Source: Cladorrhinum sp. PSN259
Lineage: Eukaryota; Ascomycota; Sordariomycetes; Sordariales; Podosporaceae
Length of the DNA stretch: 64,000 nucleotides
Assembly: GCA_033725935.1 (NCBI GenBank)
Contig: MU867117.1
Coordinates: 124,001 to 188,000 of the forward strand
Direction of reading: 5' to 3'
In this document: positions 21,982-34,036 of the stretch, one piece after another
Position numbering within the stretch: the stretch's first letter is position 1
Layout of the letters: the number at the start of each line of letters is the position of its first letter
Made by a program: the position numbers and the translations under genes
The notes under the pieces: model-generated
The model's database searches: none
What the model was told of the DNA's origin: nothing
Seen by the model: only the letters and a program-made list of their open reading frames with translations

Positions 21982-22642
21982 GGCGATTTATCCTCGGACA
22001 CTAGCCTTTTTACTCCATGGGCACTAGCCCCCATATTGGCCACCTTTGGCCTTGGTGCCTGGCTAAAGGTGCTGCGGTTGATCATCTTGTATTCCATCAT
22101 TACCGTGACCATTACGGCTGAGAAAGATACGCCGTCGTCGACTATAGCGATGGCTTTAACGGCACCGCCTATAACCTCCAGAAGCGGCCGGGTCCTAGTG
22201 CCTCCAGCCAAGAAGTTGCAGGGCAGTGCGCGTAGCCATAGTCGCGGTGGTTAAGCGCTGAAAACGCCGTTTCTAAGGTGTTTATAATTCGTTATTGATT
22301 TTGACACTGCGCTTAAAAACACGAGAAAAAGCCGTTTCCTAAGTTGTTTTTAATTCGTTATTGATTTTAAGCGCCTGCTTTTGTTACTGCTTAGAGGACC
22401 TGCGAATGCAGTATTTGGCCGGATTAGAGGACAAACGAAGACTACATGTACGTTATATTTACTATATTAAGTAGATAACTTTTCCCATAGTAAACTTGTT
22501 TTATATGTACTTGGCTTTTTTTGTGGGCATGGTTGTCTTTGAGGTTGTTTTAAAGTGTTGACGATATTCAAGATAATTGACGAAGGGGGGGGGGGGCTAG
22601 TGCCCGTGGAGCAAAAGGGGTAGTGCCCGAGGATAAATCGCC
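21982..22642. mobile_element. MITE-like element, 661 bp, with 51-bp terminal inverted repeats
   Basis: Positions 21982-22032 match the reverse complement of 22592-22642 at about 46 of 51 bases; both outer ends begin GGCGATTTATCCTCGG. Flanks are aataaaaa on the left and aataaaat on the right, a plausible 7-8 bp target duplication. No transposase: the internal frames are under 100 codons. Two inner 40-bp direct copies occur at 22266-22305 and 22331-22370. A run of at least 12 G lies just inside the right repeat. Non-autonomous DNA transposon is the best reading; superfamily cannot be fixed because the target-site length is uncertain. It ends 123 bp from the stop codon of the NLR gene. Confidence 0.8.
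22266..22370 (+). repeat. Pair of 40-bp direct repeats inside the MITE-like element
   Basis: Copies at 22266-22305 and 22331-22370 share GCCGTTT, then TAATTCGTTATTGATTTT, with only a few mismatches; the interval is 65 bp. Likely subterminal or internal duplication of the element. Confidence 0.6.
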
Positions 22643-22764
22643 AATAAAATGTATAAAGTTAGCTTGCAGTTGTGGGAGTTAAGCTCCCACTTCCGGCCAA
22701 ACCACATCCTCCTAGTCATATAGTAAGTCCCTTACTCTCCGTCGCAGGCCGGCATATAGCTACT

Positions 22765-25700
22765 TTATACTTTCCTAGCTCCAGCGCTAAGGAGTTGGCT
22801 AACGACCTGAGGATAGCCCTCTTCAGATGCTGCATGAAGCGCCGTCCATCCTCCAGATCCACCAGCATTAACGTCAGCTCCAGCGCTAAGGAGTTGGCTA
22901 ACGACCTGAAAATAGCCCTCTTCAGATGCTGCATGAAGCGCCGTCCATCCTCTAGATCCACGAGCATTAACGTCAGCCCCCGCATTAAGGAGTTGGCTAA
23001 CGACCTGAAGATGGCCCCCTATAGATGCTGCCTGAAGCGCCGTCCGTCCAGTAAATTCAGCAGCAGCAGCATTAACGTTAGCTCCAGCGCTAAGGAGTTG
23101 GCTGACGACCTGAAAATGGCCCCCGGCAGATGCTGCCTCAAGCGGCGTCCGTCCTTTATATCTAGCAGCAGCAGCATTAACCTTAGCTCCAGCGCTAAGG
23201 AGTTGATTAACAACCTGAAGATGGCCCCCATCAGATGCTGCCTGAAGCGCCGTCCGTCCTCCATCAATCGCAGCAGCAGCATTAACGTCAGCTCCAGCAC
23301 TAAGGAGTTGATTGACAACCTGAAGCTGGCCCCTTTCAGATGCTGCCTGAAGCGCTATCTGTCTTTGATAAAAAGCAATAGCATTATTAGCATCCCCTTT
23401 ATCACTAAGGAGTTGGTTGACGACCTGAAGATGGCCATATCTTGATGCTTCTTCAAGCGCGTCATTAATGGCGTCTATTGAATATCCTTTAGCTGCCGGA
23501 AGCGTCGTCCGTCCTCTCTCAATATCATTACTAGCATCAACGTCAGCTCTAACGCTAAGGAGTTGTTTAACGACCTGAACATGGCCTTCTTTAGATGCTG
23601 CTTTAAGCGAGCTATTAATGCCGTACATCGAATATCCTCTAGCTTCCAAAAAAATGTCGATGGCTTCGATATCACCTTTCGATGCTGACGCTATCATCAG
23701 GGTATCGCTTTGGGACTGGGTTAGGCCAAGGCTATTCGAGTAGCGGAGAAGAGTATAATGACGTGTCTGGTGACTCCATAGGAGCATTGTTTGTTGCCTG
23801 GACTCCGATTCTGACTCTCGCCAGGGCGTCTGCGCCAGATCATGACCGCGCGTGATAATCTGATGCCACAAATCCCAAGTCATGGATCTTGTCTGTCGAA
23901 ATTTGGCGGTATGGAAAATCCAGTGCATTGCTACGTATTTGAGAAAAGGATGGGTCTGCTGAAGTTTGTCCAAATTGCCACTGGCATCGGCTCTGCCGTA
24001 AGTCGCAAGAACCCTTATATAATCTGGGTTTGCTTTAGCTTTTTGGTTTCCGGATATTAAGTTGGTAAAACGTGTCGCCAGTTCGGCTTTTTTAGACCCC
24101 GGACTAAGTGTAGTACCGGCTATAGCCATAGGGTTTATTGGAGGAAGCTGTTGTACTCGGCGGGCTACTGTGGACTTGAAGTCGTTGAAGTGAAGGTATG
24201 AGACACATATTTCGCCCGCAAAGTGGTCTGCTTCCTCTATGTTAACGTGGAAGCCTGTAAGCTGAGGCGGTAAGGATGCCGTTGTAATAAACTCGTAGAT
24301 GGTGCTATGCGCGAATTGGACCGATTGGGGCTCTTCATTTATCTGAAGGAGGTTTTCACACCATAAAACAATGGGCCTCATGTCACGAACCAGTCGCTCA
24401 GGTCTCGAATAATGTTGTCCAATGCCGATAGAGACAGCTTCGCGGATCTCATCGAGCGTCAGGGGCCGTTTAGCTGCCACTACCCAACGAAATACCTTTT
24501 GGGCCAAATCGGCCTTCTTTTGTCGAGATACGATGCGCGACAATGCTCGAGTGAATGTCTCTTCCAAATCTTTAGGAAGGCTGCGCAATGACTGTCTGAT
24601 GTCGTCATCGCAGCTTGCGGTGCAAATGTCGTTTATCAGGAACGTAACCCAGACGAACCTTCGCAGGTCAGTATAATTTCGATGAAGGGTAGACGGCAGT
24701 TACTCACATCCCATCAGCGTGCCGAGTTAACGTGGCTTTGATGTCATCCCGGAGACGATCATCCTGAACTACTAGGTCTTCATTCTGTATTCGTTCTTGG
24801 ACAGCCGCCTCAACATAGAGATGAATGTCCGAGGTGACACCATCGGATGCCATTGAAATGTGCTCTATGTGCGAAAATCGGCCTCGTAGGTCCATATAGA
24901 CGCTCTCGCGACTGGCGATGAATATTCTTAAGCTAGAGGCAGTGGCAGCAAGCGATGACAGCGCGTCAAGAAGGGCTCGTCGCTCGGTGGCGTCGCATTC
25001 GTCCAGCCCATCGATGAAGACATAGAATATCCCCGAAAGCTGGATTCTTTGCTGGAGAAGGCGTACCCAGTCCCCAAGTGCGACAAACAGCTTTTGTTCC
25101 AGTTCTCGCAACCGGGGTACTACGTCCTCTGGCAATATGGTGTCGATAGATTGCCGGATGATCGATCGAGTTATTGTTTCAGCTCTAAGGGAGTTCGCGT
25201 TGTCATACTGGAGAAAAAAGAACACGACACGATCATCTTTGGACTTGTTCGCAAAGACATGGTTGATGACGCTTGCGCTGGAATTGATGATAGGGTTAGC
25301 GATTGCAGAGGAGACTTGGAGTGCCGGAAGATTGAACCTACCACAGTATAGTCTTTCCAGATCCAACTGTCTTGCATTAGCATGGTCCGCCAAAGAGTTT
25401 CGCTGAACATACTTTTCCCAGAACACCATAGCAAAGACGATCCGATTCCTTGGTACCACCGAGTAAATTCCGGAGCCGTACGTATCCATTCTGCAGTGCC
25501 ATTTTGGCGCTTTGCGCAAGCGAGATTGAACGGAGTGGTATGATCATGTGGAGATAGAAATTCGAGAAGTCGCTGCCTTTCCTCTCCTGCAAAAAAGTAA
25601 GCTTCTACTCTTTTATTGTGATGGGAAATACAGACTGAGTTGGCGCGTGGATTGTCGTAGCTGCAATTCCTTGATCGTCTCTAGTTCTTTCTCTACTTTC

Positions 25701-26529
25701 GGAATGAACCTTTTCACCCTCGACCGCTGCCTCGACTGGGCTACTCTTTCCTTCTCCTGCAGTTCCTGGTCCTGGCGATCGGCATGCGCCTTCGCAAGTG
25801 CTATTTCGTCCTTCACTTCCATTCCCAGCTTTTGAATATCATCTAGGTCTGGTTTGAACTCTTGGTCGAAGTCCTGATATAAAGCATTCAATAGCTGTTT
25901 CTGCCCTGCGGTAAGTAAGCGATTGCTCTTCGACGGGATCGGCACGGTATGACGAACAGGGCCTTTTAATAGCTTCCAGAACATGCTTGCAGCAGCGGAT
26001 GATGGAGCCATGGAAATCGCAAAGAGCCTTCTGGAGTCGGGTGGAGGCTGGGTAGAGGGCTTGGTACTCGGCAAAGCGCGGACATTGTTGCTAAAGGCCA
26101 TAAAAAGGCCCGAAAGCGCTTCGAAATACGACGTATAGTTCACCGCGATCTACACTGTTAGTCCATGGCCCTATGCGTAATGACCCCATTACCTACAAGC
26201 ATAGTAAGCTTAATGCTTCCCCACACCATGGCAGCAATTTCCGGATGGGACGACACGAAGGTGTCGACCACGGTCGAGAAAGTCTGGACGGACTGAAGAA
26301 CGGAATAGAGCCGATTGGCGATACCGCGGCCCTTCTTCAACTGATTGTCGCAGTCCAGCTGAGCGGTGAATATCATAACCGTTTCTGCATCTCGGATGTT
26401 GCCGATGTCGTGAAGTTTCCGGCGCTGGTCGTCTGTGAGTATACTCTGGAAGTCCGCAACGGCGTCTTCCAGCGACTTTCGAGGCCCGGCCGATGGCCCC
26501 ACCGAGGATGGTGTTACCACGAGTGCCAT
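22765..26529 (-). CDS. NLR protein: N-terminal domain - NACHT - ankyrin repeats
   Basis: Intracellular STAND receptor of the kind tied to fungal non-self recognition and programmed cell death (family knowledge). Six exons: 26529-26197, 26149-25636, 25586-25413, 25366-25342, 25277-24708, 24658-22765; introns of 46-64 bp, phases close, 1169 residues. Residues 1-210 match the N-terminal domain common in these proteins (I believe Pfam DUF7708; AAMVWGSIKLTMLIAVNYTS) and end in a coiled coil. NACHT: P-loop GKIGSGKTIL near 266-275, formed across a 25-bp exon, and Walker B FIDGLDEC near 365. A helical linker follows, then ankyrin repeats from about 830 to the end. The last repeat is cut short by the stop. 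The weakest join is the GTCTGT donor of intron 2. Codon use is less GC-rich than in the cluster. It stands intact among pseudogenes. Confidence 0.92.
22787..23554 (-). repeat. Near-identical tandem ankyrin-coding repeats, 99/105-bp units
   Basis: The plus-strand marker CTAAGGAGTTG recurs at 22787, 22886, 22985 (TTAAGG variant), 23090, 23195, 23300 and 23405, i.e. spacings of 99, 99, 105, 105, 105, 105, then 150 to 23555. The first two units differ at about 7 of 99 bases. Units encode 33- or 35-residue ankyrin repeats of the type GHLQVVSQLLSAGADVNA. Such DNA-level identity implies recent duplication or concerted evolution. Confidence 0.9.
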
Positions 26530-27256
26530 TTATCTTGAAACATACAGCCGGAAGATCGTTACAGACGTTAGATGGCTCTGCAAGGATGTTCAGGCACCGC
26601 TTACAAGGGCTACATAACGGCGCTAGTTCTAGAAAGCGGGGTTGAGCCCCCAAAGTCCAAAGGAATGTAGACCCCTCACATTTCACCGCCTTCCTCAAGA
26701 GACTTAGCAGCCACAAGGGGTTGAGCCACCTCCCCGAAGAGCACAGCCACTTCGATGATAGCCGTTTCCAAGGATTCATGGCACGTGATTGTGTCGCGAA
26801 AGTAGCCACTGGAACCAAGGCTCCCTTGGGTGACACAACCCGATGCGACACTACCTGATTAAGCGTCACCTTGAAGTAGATGTGCTCCGTGTCTAGCCGC
26901 TCAATGGGGTACCTCTACACTAGCTATATTACCTCTGGCAGCAGCATATGCTTGTCCTTCGCGATGGAAAATTCGCTTTCGTGTGAGATGAGCGTGACGG
27001 CGGACGAGAACAGGAACCCAAACGCACGCCAGTTCCTCACAAACCATCGAAATCACCGAATTTACGGCCGACAGCTTCCCCACCTACCAGATGCAATAGA
27101 CCGTCTATTAAGACAAGCAGAAGCAAGAAGGGCAGCAAGTGCAGTGGATGCAGTAGGTGCTGTAAATGCAGTGAGTTCTCAGATGTCTTTCTCATTCAAC
27201 AATTGTTCTTTCGTAGTGCATTTTTGGATTAGCTTCCATACTTGTTTTTGTTCTCA
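26530..27256. other. NLR promoter side, no gene seen
   Basis: Upstream of the NLR start. A plus-strand frame at 26880-27281 is not family-like and contains short GCAGTGGATGCAGTAG-type repeats near 27135-27175. No clear TATA box. Confidence 0.4.
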
Positions 27257-27395
27257 CAGCAAGAAGAAGCTGATTTCCTGACCAAACGCGGCACATGGAT
27301 ATGAAGTAGCCATCTGATCAGACCAACTAGGGGGCAGTTTCCTTGTGCCGACTGCAAATATGAAGTGTGACTTCTAAGGTCTAGACTAGTCACCC
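27257..27395 (-). repeat. Right arm of long-range inverted repeat
   Basis: Reverse complement of the arm at 20758-20905. The outer ends (GTGACT side) and the inner ends (TTTGGTCAGGAAAT side) both align, so the arms are full-length relative to each other. Confidence 0.8.
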
Positions 27396-27415
27396 CGTTA
27401 CTCTTCCTCGTCCTC

Positions 27416-28296
27416 TTACTCGTCCTCACGTCTCTGAGCGGCAATAATCTCCGCAATGGCGGCAAGTCCAGTCTCCCCATTATACTCATCTTCATCACCG
27501 GTTCCGGGGCGAGGTGACATGTTCTCTGGGAACAATGTAGCATTGCCGATTTTCTCGGCAAGGGCGAGAAGAAGTGCGCGGTTAAGATATTGGTTTTGCG
27601 TGGCCCAGAAACCCTTTCCAAGCTGCGGTGTCAGTTTTTTGGCGTGGTCTGTCAGGTATTCCTGTCGCCATGCCATCTTCAGTTGGGCAATGACGAAGAG
27701 AAAGTACAAATACCTTTCTCCTGGACGGTTATCGTTTTTGAAAGATAGTCTCCGGCCGTTTAAATCGCCAACAGTCATATCTTGTGATGCTCCCTGGATC
27801 ATATTCACTGCTATAAATACGTCCAGGGATGGTGCATTCTCGTCCATGACTCGCCATCGGTAGTTCCTGGGCTCGTTTTGCCCCCATATCGCGACTTCCT
27901 CTGGTTAAGGATCATCGGGCAGGTCGGGGACCATCGCGATCGCGCCGTCATCGAGGGCCGTCTCTACCTCGGTTTGAAGGAGTAAACCGTTTCGTGGCTG
28001 GAGTTGATAGTAATAAGTTAGTCCGTGAAATATACAAAGCGCGGGTAATGCTTACCGTCATTAATTCCTCTTTGACATCCTCGCCAAACAGTGCAACCAA
28101 AACATCCGGACCGAACTTATAAGGAAATAAATGGGCAACAGTAATTTGATGCTTGAGAACCTCGGTACCAGCCGTAGTATCATGTACAGCTATGATCACC
28201 TTTGGTTTGTTATGTGGGTCGCACAGTTGCCGCACCATAGAACTGGAAGAGATCGTCCTTGAACTTTGCTTGCTCTGATATTTTGCGAGGCCCCAT
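27416..28296 (-). pseudogene. Broken HNH-nuclease-domain protein
   Basis: Minus-strand pieces line up with the fungal HNH-domain family: the start MGPRKISEQAKFKDDLFQFY (ATG 28296), the HNH-like core QITVAHLFPYKFGPDVL (about 28150), and the C-terminal half YLYFLFVIAQLKMAWRQEYL to a stop at 27416. A 58-bp GT-AG intron (28055-27998) still splices in frame. Three defects: a frameshift near 28225 after ATVR, replacement of the expected Cys-type residues ahead of the HNH core, and an in-frame TAA at 27907-27905 that a single C-to-T change of CAA would explain. Same strand and about 0.9 kb upstream of the NLR. Family assignment is from memory of the C-terminal pattern. Confidence 0.6.
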
Positions 28297-31200
28297 TGGT
28301 AGGTGTGGTTGGAAGAAAAGTAGGCGTTAGGGTAAACTCGTGAGGCTTGTTTTGTTTACTTGGGCACCTGCTAGCTTCCCAAGAAGTGGGATGTTGTTTG
28401 GGAGGCCTCAAGTTGTGTTGCGCAATAAAGCCGAGGTGGATGACTGGATGGAACGGTGGTGGTTGTTTGAGGTAAAGAAACTTTCCCACCAAGCAACTTG
28501 AACCCTCTCTCAGCTGCCTGGAGCATGTGCCGCTGCCTGGTGCTAAGGATCTGACCGGGTCAGACCAGGGCAGGTAGAATCCACTCTTGATGATTTTCAA
28601 GACGTGGGTTCGGCATTTTTAATAATGCAATCAAAGTCAATCTCTGGGTCTCAGAATGAGAAATATCATTTCCCAACACTTTGAAGCAAAGGAGGAGAAC
28701 AGATTCCTCGTGCTTGCTATATCTGCATTTAAATTTAATCCCCTTTTTTCCCTTCAAAATCGCCGCATTCAAACATGAACCTTAACAGACAGACATACAA
28801 CATCCAACCGTCTTCTATTGCATCTACCTTTCCATGAAAATGCAACCTTAAATTTACCTACACCTAGGCACTCCGTCGCTTTCCGTTGATAACACTGCAA
28901 CATTGAAGGCTTGAATGGGACCTCACATGCTTTATTGAAAATGCCGGCCTAAGCCGTTCTTAAGAGACAGCTTTGTCGGGGTTGCTTCCATGGTATTACC
29001 CCTGGCACAGTTCGGAAATCCTCTCACAATTCCAGATCTCCACCAGATGAGGATCTTGCTAAGGCACTTCTCCCATGGTGATAAATCTTGGGCTCGGCAA
29101 CGCTCTTTATATGCTTGACACAGCCATTTTCTCAGTTTAACAAGCCCGTTGCTCGCAGAGCACTTAGCTGCTCTTGTTTAACTTGAGAAGAACTGGCTCT
29201 GCTCCTGGTCGCTCTCATCGGAAGGAAACAAGTGGGCAGATTTCTACCATGTGTCAGAACTTCGGAACCCGCAAAACGTTCAACTTGAGAAGAACAAAAT
29301 CCTTCTATTTCCTGGGTTTGAGACACCGTTGTCACTTCTTAACGTACGACCGTGGCCTACAGATTCCCATGACTCCATGTCTGTGGATTCGACATTGACG
29401 CCTCGCTAGGAGCGGTAAAACAAAAGATTAATAATCATACAAGTTCTAAATTCCAATAAAAAGACTCTCCAAATACATGGTACTGTTATGCAACTCTAGA
29501 ATTCGGTCGATATCGATATATCTTCTAACAGTGGAGCTGGCACTTTGTTGAACGAAGACGACGCTCTGTGATCCCATTAATCACCCTCCTTGACATGGAG
29601 CTGATTTCCCGCAGTAATGACGCCAAGCTAACCAAGTAGTCGGCGGCTTTCTTGCCGGTTCGTAACAACTTTCGAGGAAGCTCGGTAGTGTCCAACAGAA
29701 TCTCGTCGTTTCCAGAATCCACGGGAGGGGACTTGTGCGTGGAGGGATGATTGGGAGTAGCCGAGGACTAATTTGATAAAAAGAATCACCGGCGCTAATC
29801 TTGTCGATGCTCGCTTGTATGTGGTACTGTGGATCTTTGTCAGTATACAAGAATGGATCGTAGTACCAAAGCCGGGGCACCTTGACTCACCTGGTTGTAA
29901 ACAGTGATCCCGCTCAAATTTTGCGATCACAGGCTGTGCATGTCCAGAGAGGACTGGAGATAAATGCCAAAATGAGTGCCCTAAGTTTGCATTTAGCAGC
30001 AAAAGAGTGGGCAAGCTGAGCCTTGAGACTGTGATGGGATTACTTGTGCTAGGAGAGCAATATGATAAGCTCTTTCTTGTCTGCTGATCATGGCCGCTTT
30101 TCCGCCCACACTTTCGGAACCCGGTCAAGAAAGCCTCTGCTCATGAGGTCAGGCGCGAGCTCGATGATGATACTTGGGCAATAGATAGGCATTTTATCCA
30201 AGGGTGACTCGGAAGAGGTTGGTGAATAGTTAGAAAGTTTTGGAAACTCGGGAGAAACTCTTCTTATTGGGCATGGACACTCGCTATTTTCTGTGAACGG
30301 TGAAGCAAATCTGGCCATAGCATGGAGTTAGTGGATTGATGAACACATGAAAGAAACATGCAAACAACTTACCCCTTGAACTTGACATTCACAGTATAAT
30401 CATTCTGTGAGTCTTTTTGGTGTTATTACCGTCATGAAAAGTTTAATGACCCTCCAGTTCTTCTGAGCAACCATAGCAGGCCTGCCGGACACGGCAAAAT
30501 GACTGCAATCCGACTTGGTCGTTTTCGCGTTTTCCGACCCCGTCCCACGACGTTGCTCGCGGGCAATTTAAAGCAAAGGCCGAACCAGAAACATCCCATG
30601 ATTAAGCGGCATCCGGGGCCATACCGATATGCATGGGTGCTGAATAACCATTGTAAGCGACCGGTTGCTCTTGGGCAGTGAAGTACCCGTGATGCGGTTG
30701 TATCTGCGACATGTTGCTGGCTGCGGTAATAGTCGGACCGGTACTAGACAGAGCAAGCGCCCGAATTGGTCATCACCGCGTTCAGACGGTCGGACTAACA
30801 TCCCCAACGATGGTCACCTCGTCACGGGCCTGGGCGTTGACGAGGGACGGTAGATCGCCACCAAAGGGTCGACTGTGAGTAGCCGGATTGGTCCTTGCCC
30901 TAGTCTCGCACCTCGCCTCGCCAAGAGGAAGGGCGGACGTGATCAGGCACGATGGTTTGCACCAGTCAATCTAAGGCGGACTACTGAGAGGAGAAACATA
31001 GCCATTAGTACACATTCCAAGAGGAAGAACCGTCCGGTTATGCCCGAAAACGCTCTGACCTATAAAACAAGACGAAGAACAATTGCGAAAGATTGAGTAT
31101 AAGTAAAACTTACATCGCTAAATGATCGCGCAGATCATTTGGCAGAAGGATTCTGCCTCCTCGCTCCCCGGAGCGCCCCGCCCAGGTTGTGTCTGGTTGA

Positions 31201-33539
31201 TGTCAGTGTCTGTTTTCGATAGCTGTACTTAGGGCGAGCTGGATGGGAGCTGGAGGTACACGTGGTTGTGAAAACCAAAAGGGAAGAGACCTACCACATC
31301 TTATAGAATCTAGACCTGCTGCGGCAATGCTGGGGCCAGTGACGAGGCCTTCCACTTGCAGGCAAGCCTTCGGCTTCCGTTCTTTCTGGAAACAACTCGC
31401 CGAGTTGTTGTTTTGCGGGACAGCAGAGTCCCAATTGACCAATCTGGAGGACCCTATGAGATCCCGAAATCGAAATCGTAATCGAGATGGCTTTGTGCCA
31501 GCCAAGCTGACACATTGGCGGCTGAGCCGCTAGGGCGACGACCTGTTTTCGCAGTTGTAAAGCCGTGCGTTTGGTGGTGGGCGAATTTGATCCAAATTTG
31601 GATTTTGCGGGGTGTGAAAAGCATATGGATGTGGATGATATAAAAGATGGAAAATTTGGAATCAAGGAAGACGTGGGGTAAAGAGGTACCTGGCCCGTTG
31701 ACCCGCCAGCAGGACACACGAAGTTTTGGAGCTTGGGCAGCAGTCTAGGTAGGTGCAACCCAATGGCAGCAAACCTTTGGGGCGGGTGACAGGAAGCGGC
31801 TGCACAATGACCGTGCTCAGAATTCACGACGCTATACTATTGTATTCTGAAGGATTGTTCCGTTCATAAAATACTATACAATACGTTCACCCATTTTGCT
31901 TCAATTACGGAACTGCTGATACCTTGAAGAAAAGCCTTTCTCTATTCATTACACAACTGTATTGAGTTTATTACACTGTAAAAACTGCACTCTGACAAAG
32001 GCAAGAAGGGTTGAATATACACAAGATGACTCATGAATCCTTGGCCTCCAATAGACTTCTTGAAGTGTCTTCACTAGTATATTGTCCCTCCTGTGCAAGA
32101 GCCTGGTATTGAACATTGCGTCCGTCAAAATCGAACTAACAGTCGAGGAAGGCTATATTAATGAGCGTTTTCCTATCCCCAATGAGGCAGGCTGAGAGAT
32201 CGGACAACCTCGTCCCATGTCTTCCAACTCCGGTGCTATCTTGGTCTACTTGTCGACACTGCGTATATTGTCCTTTGGCAAGCTTGTAGTATCGGATGCT
32301 GAGGTATTCCCGGACTTTATTGTTACCACCTGCTGAGATGATAGTCATCTGATACGAAGGGGAGACTAGGACGTCGAGGTCGAGGTCGCGAACCCCTCAT
32401 CTCGTACTGTATGCCACCAAGAGTGCCAGGAACGTGTGTTCCATGCCCTTTGTCGTCACCGATTGGGCTCCCGCTCGACACGCGATCCTGTCAGGGAAAC
32501 TTGGTTAGCAAGCATTCGATATCATAGTGATATATCGCGGGATAACGTCAAGCGTGGCAACCCAATCTCACAAGAAGGGCCTTTGTGAGTTGTAGTACGT
32601 ATCTAAACGAGACCGTAACACTCTGAACTCTCTTATAAGAGCCATTCCGGCAGCCATAACTGCCGAAACGGAACTTGATTCGGCTCCAGGCCAGTCAGCC
32701 AAGTCATCTCGGTGACTCTCGTATATCTTAGCAAAACTTACTCCAGAGTAGATGGATATATAGCTCAGAGCTCTCCCGTAGCAAAAAATATCGTTGGAAG
32801 AGAAGTTTACGTGTAATGATGGTGGTTATGGGTGACAGGATGGAGAGAGTTTGCGTTGTCGATGAATCGACCAGTTGGGGAGAGGAGACAAATGTCGCAG
32901 TTCAGCACGCTTGCCAGAACGATGGAAAGTAACGAAATGAAACATGTCACTAGGGAGTTAAAGCACTGAAGGAGCAACCGGCGGACCATCCGTGTGGTCA
33001 ATGCGCGCCCGAAAACCACCCGCGAATGTGAGGAGAGCAGATTGGGATTCAAGATGAAGGATGGTGCATGTCTTTAATCAGTACAATAAAGCTACCTCGG
33101 GACCGATGATTCATCTCAACTCGGTGGGCTGGAACAAAAAGTCCATCCGAGATCTGCAAATTTGGAGGTAAGTCTACAGCTCTGTGAAGGTTTGTGATCC
33201 TTGGGGGGCAGACTCAGCAGCCGCACTGGCAGGCGCTGCATCGGCGTCTGTCATCTCGACGTCCGACTTCTCATCGAATTCACCGGCAGCTGATGCTTGC
33301 CGTGCCTCATTACATCCTTCCATCGTATCCCTTATCCCAGCATAATTCCATTCCCCATGTGCCTATCACTTTGACTGACCGTCTCGACATGACCAAGCGC
33401 CAAAAAAAGGCCGAATATTCATTGCTAGCAGCATGCAGAGTCAGAGTCAATGCATCCCCAGTGCTCGAAAAAAGGGTATTTTCCTACTTGGAAATGACAA
33501 TGCCAGATCTGATTGAAACTGCGACTTGCCTGAGTTCTT
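28297..33539. other. Gene-poor 5.2-kb stretch, no intact gene seen
   Basis: Frames on the minus strand at 29525-30318 could be exons of a small Ser/Pro-rich gene (ATG 30318, piece LLRTGKKAADYLVSLASLLR), but I could not close a splice model. The 178-codon minus frame at 31291-31827 and plus frames at 30499-31096 lack ATG starts or any domain. A direct repeat TTCAACTTGAGAAGAAC-like occurs at 29177 and 29277. A perfect 8-bp hairpin AAATGATC/GATCATTT is at 31118-31138. Otherwise nothing. Confidence 0.4.
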
Positions 33540-34036
33540 GATGATTTGCTTGTCGACCAGTGTGACTCAGCCTTGGGAGAGATGCGCAACTATGTGATTA
33601 CGGCTCTGCTCCATCTCCGCCTTCGCCCGGATAGTCGCTGGGTCGTTAGGGCCTTTGAGGAAGTCCGTCACAGTTGTGGACGTTGAGGGTTTGTAAAGCT
33701 CCATGGTCTCCTTCCACTTATCGACAATCTCTCCTTTGCTTTGTCGGCCCGTAAAGATTCAGCGTCGACGGCAATCAGATACCCGCGTTGACGGGTCTGC
33801 GGCAAGTAGAAATCCTTGCTGTCGAGACGCAGGAAATCGGCAGAATAGCCAATTAATGGGAATATTTGCTTCCGGTACATGTCCCACGGCGCACAGGCAG
33901 TCTCAACACGTGCCGCAGCATCAAGGCGCTGGGTGAGCATAAACAGGGGCATTGAGGTAACTGCCTGCTTTTTGGAAGTATTAGTGGTGATCCAAACGCT
34001 GCTGACATTGTCGTGGGCTTCAAAATGGCCAGTCAA
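33540..34036 (-). pseudogene. C5-cytosine DNA methyltransferase fragment
   Basis: The minus frame encodes a conserved block of DNA (cytosine-5) methyltransferases, including LRLDSKDFYLPQTRQRGYLI, a region lying between catalytic motifs VI and VIII. A one-base deletion near 33742 shifts the frame; the next frame continues the family with KWKETMELYKPSTSTTVTDF and then stops near 33582. The catalytic PC motif and the S-adenosylmethionine site are absent, so only a middle piece survives. Fungal relatives include RID and Dim-2 types; which one cannot be told from this piece. Confidence 0.68.

Noticed and set aside
29174..29398. Short frame with two FNLRRT copies 100 bp apart
   Set aside because: Only 17 bp are repeated and the frame lacks an ATG context or domain; probably chance or a tiny duplication.
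31118..31138. Perfect 8-bp hairpin as a possible regulatory element or MITE end
   Set aside because: Isolated and short, no partner or gene to regulate.
31291..31827. 178-codon minus-strand frame
   Set aside because: Starts at GTG, low-complexity Ser/Pro mix, no family and no splice support.
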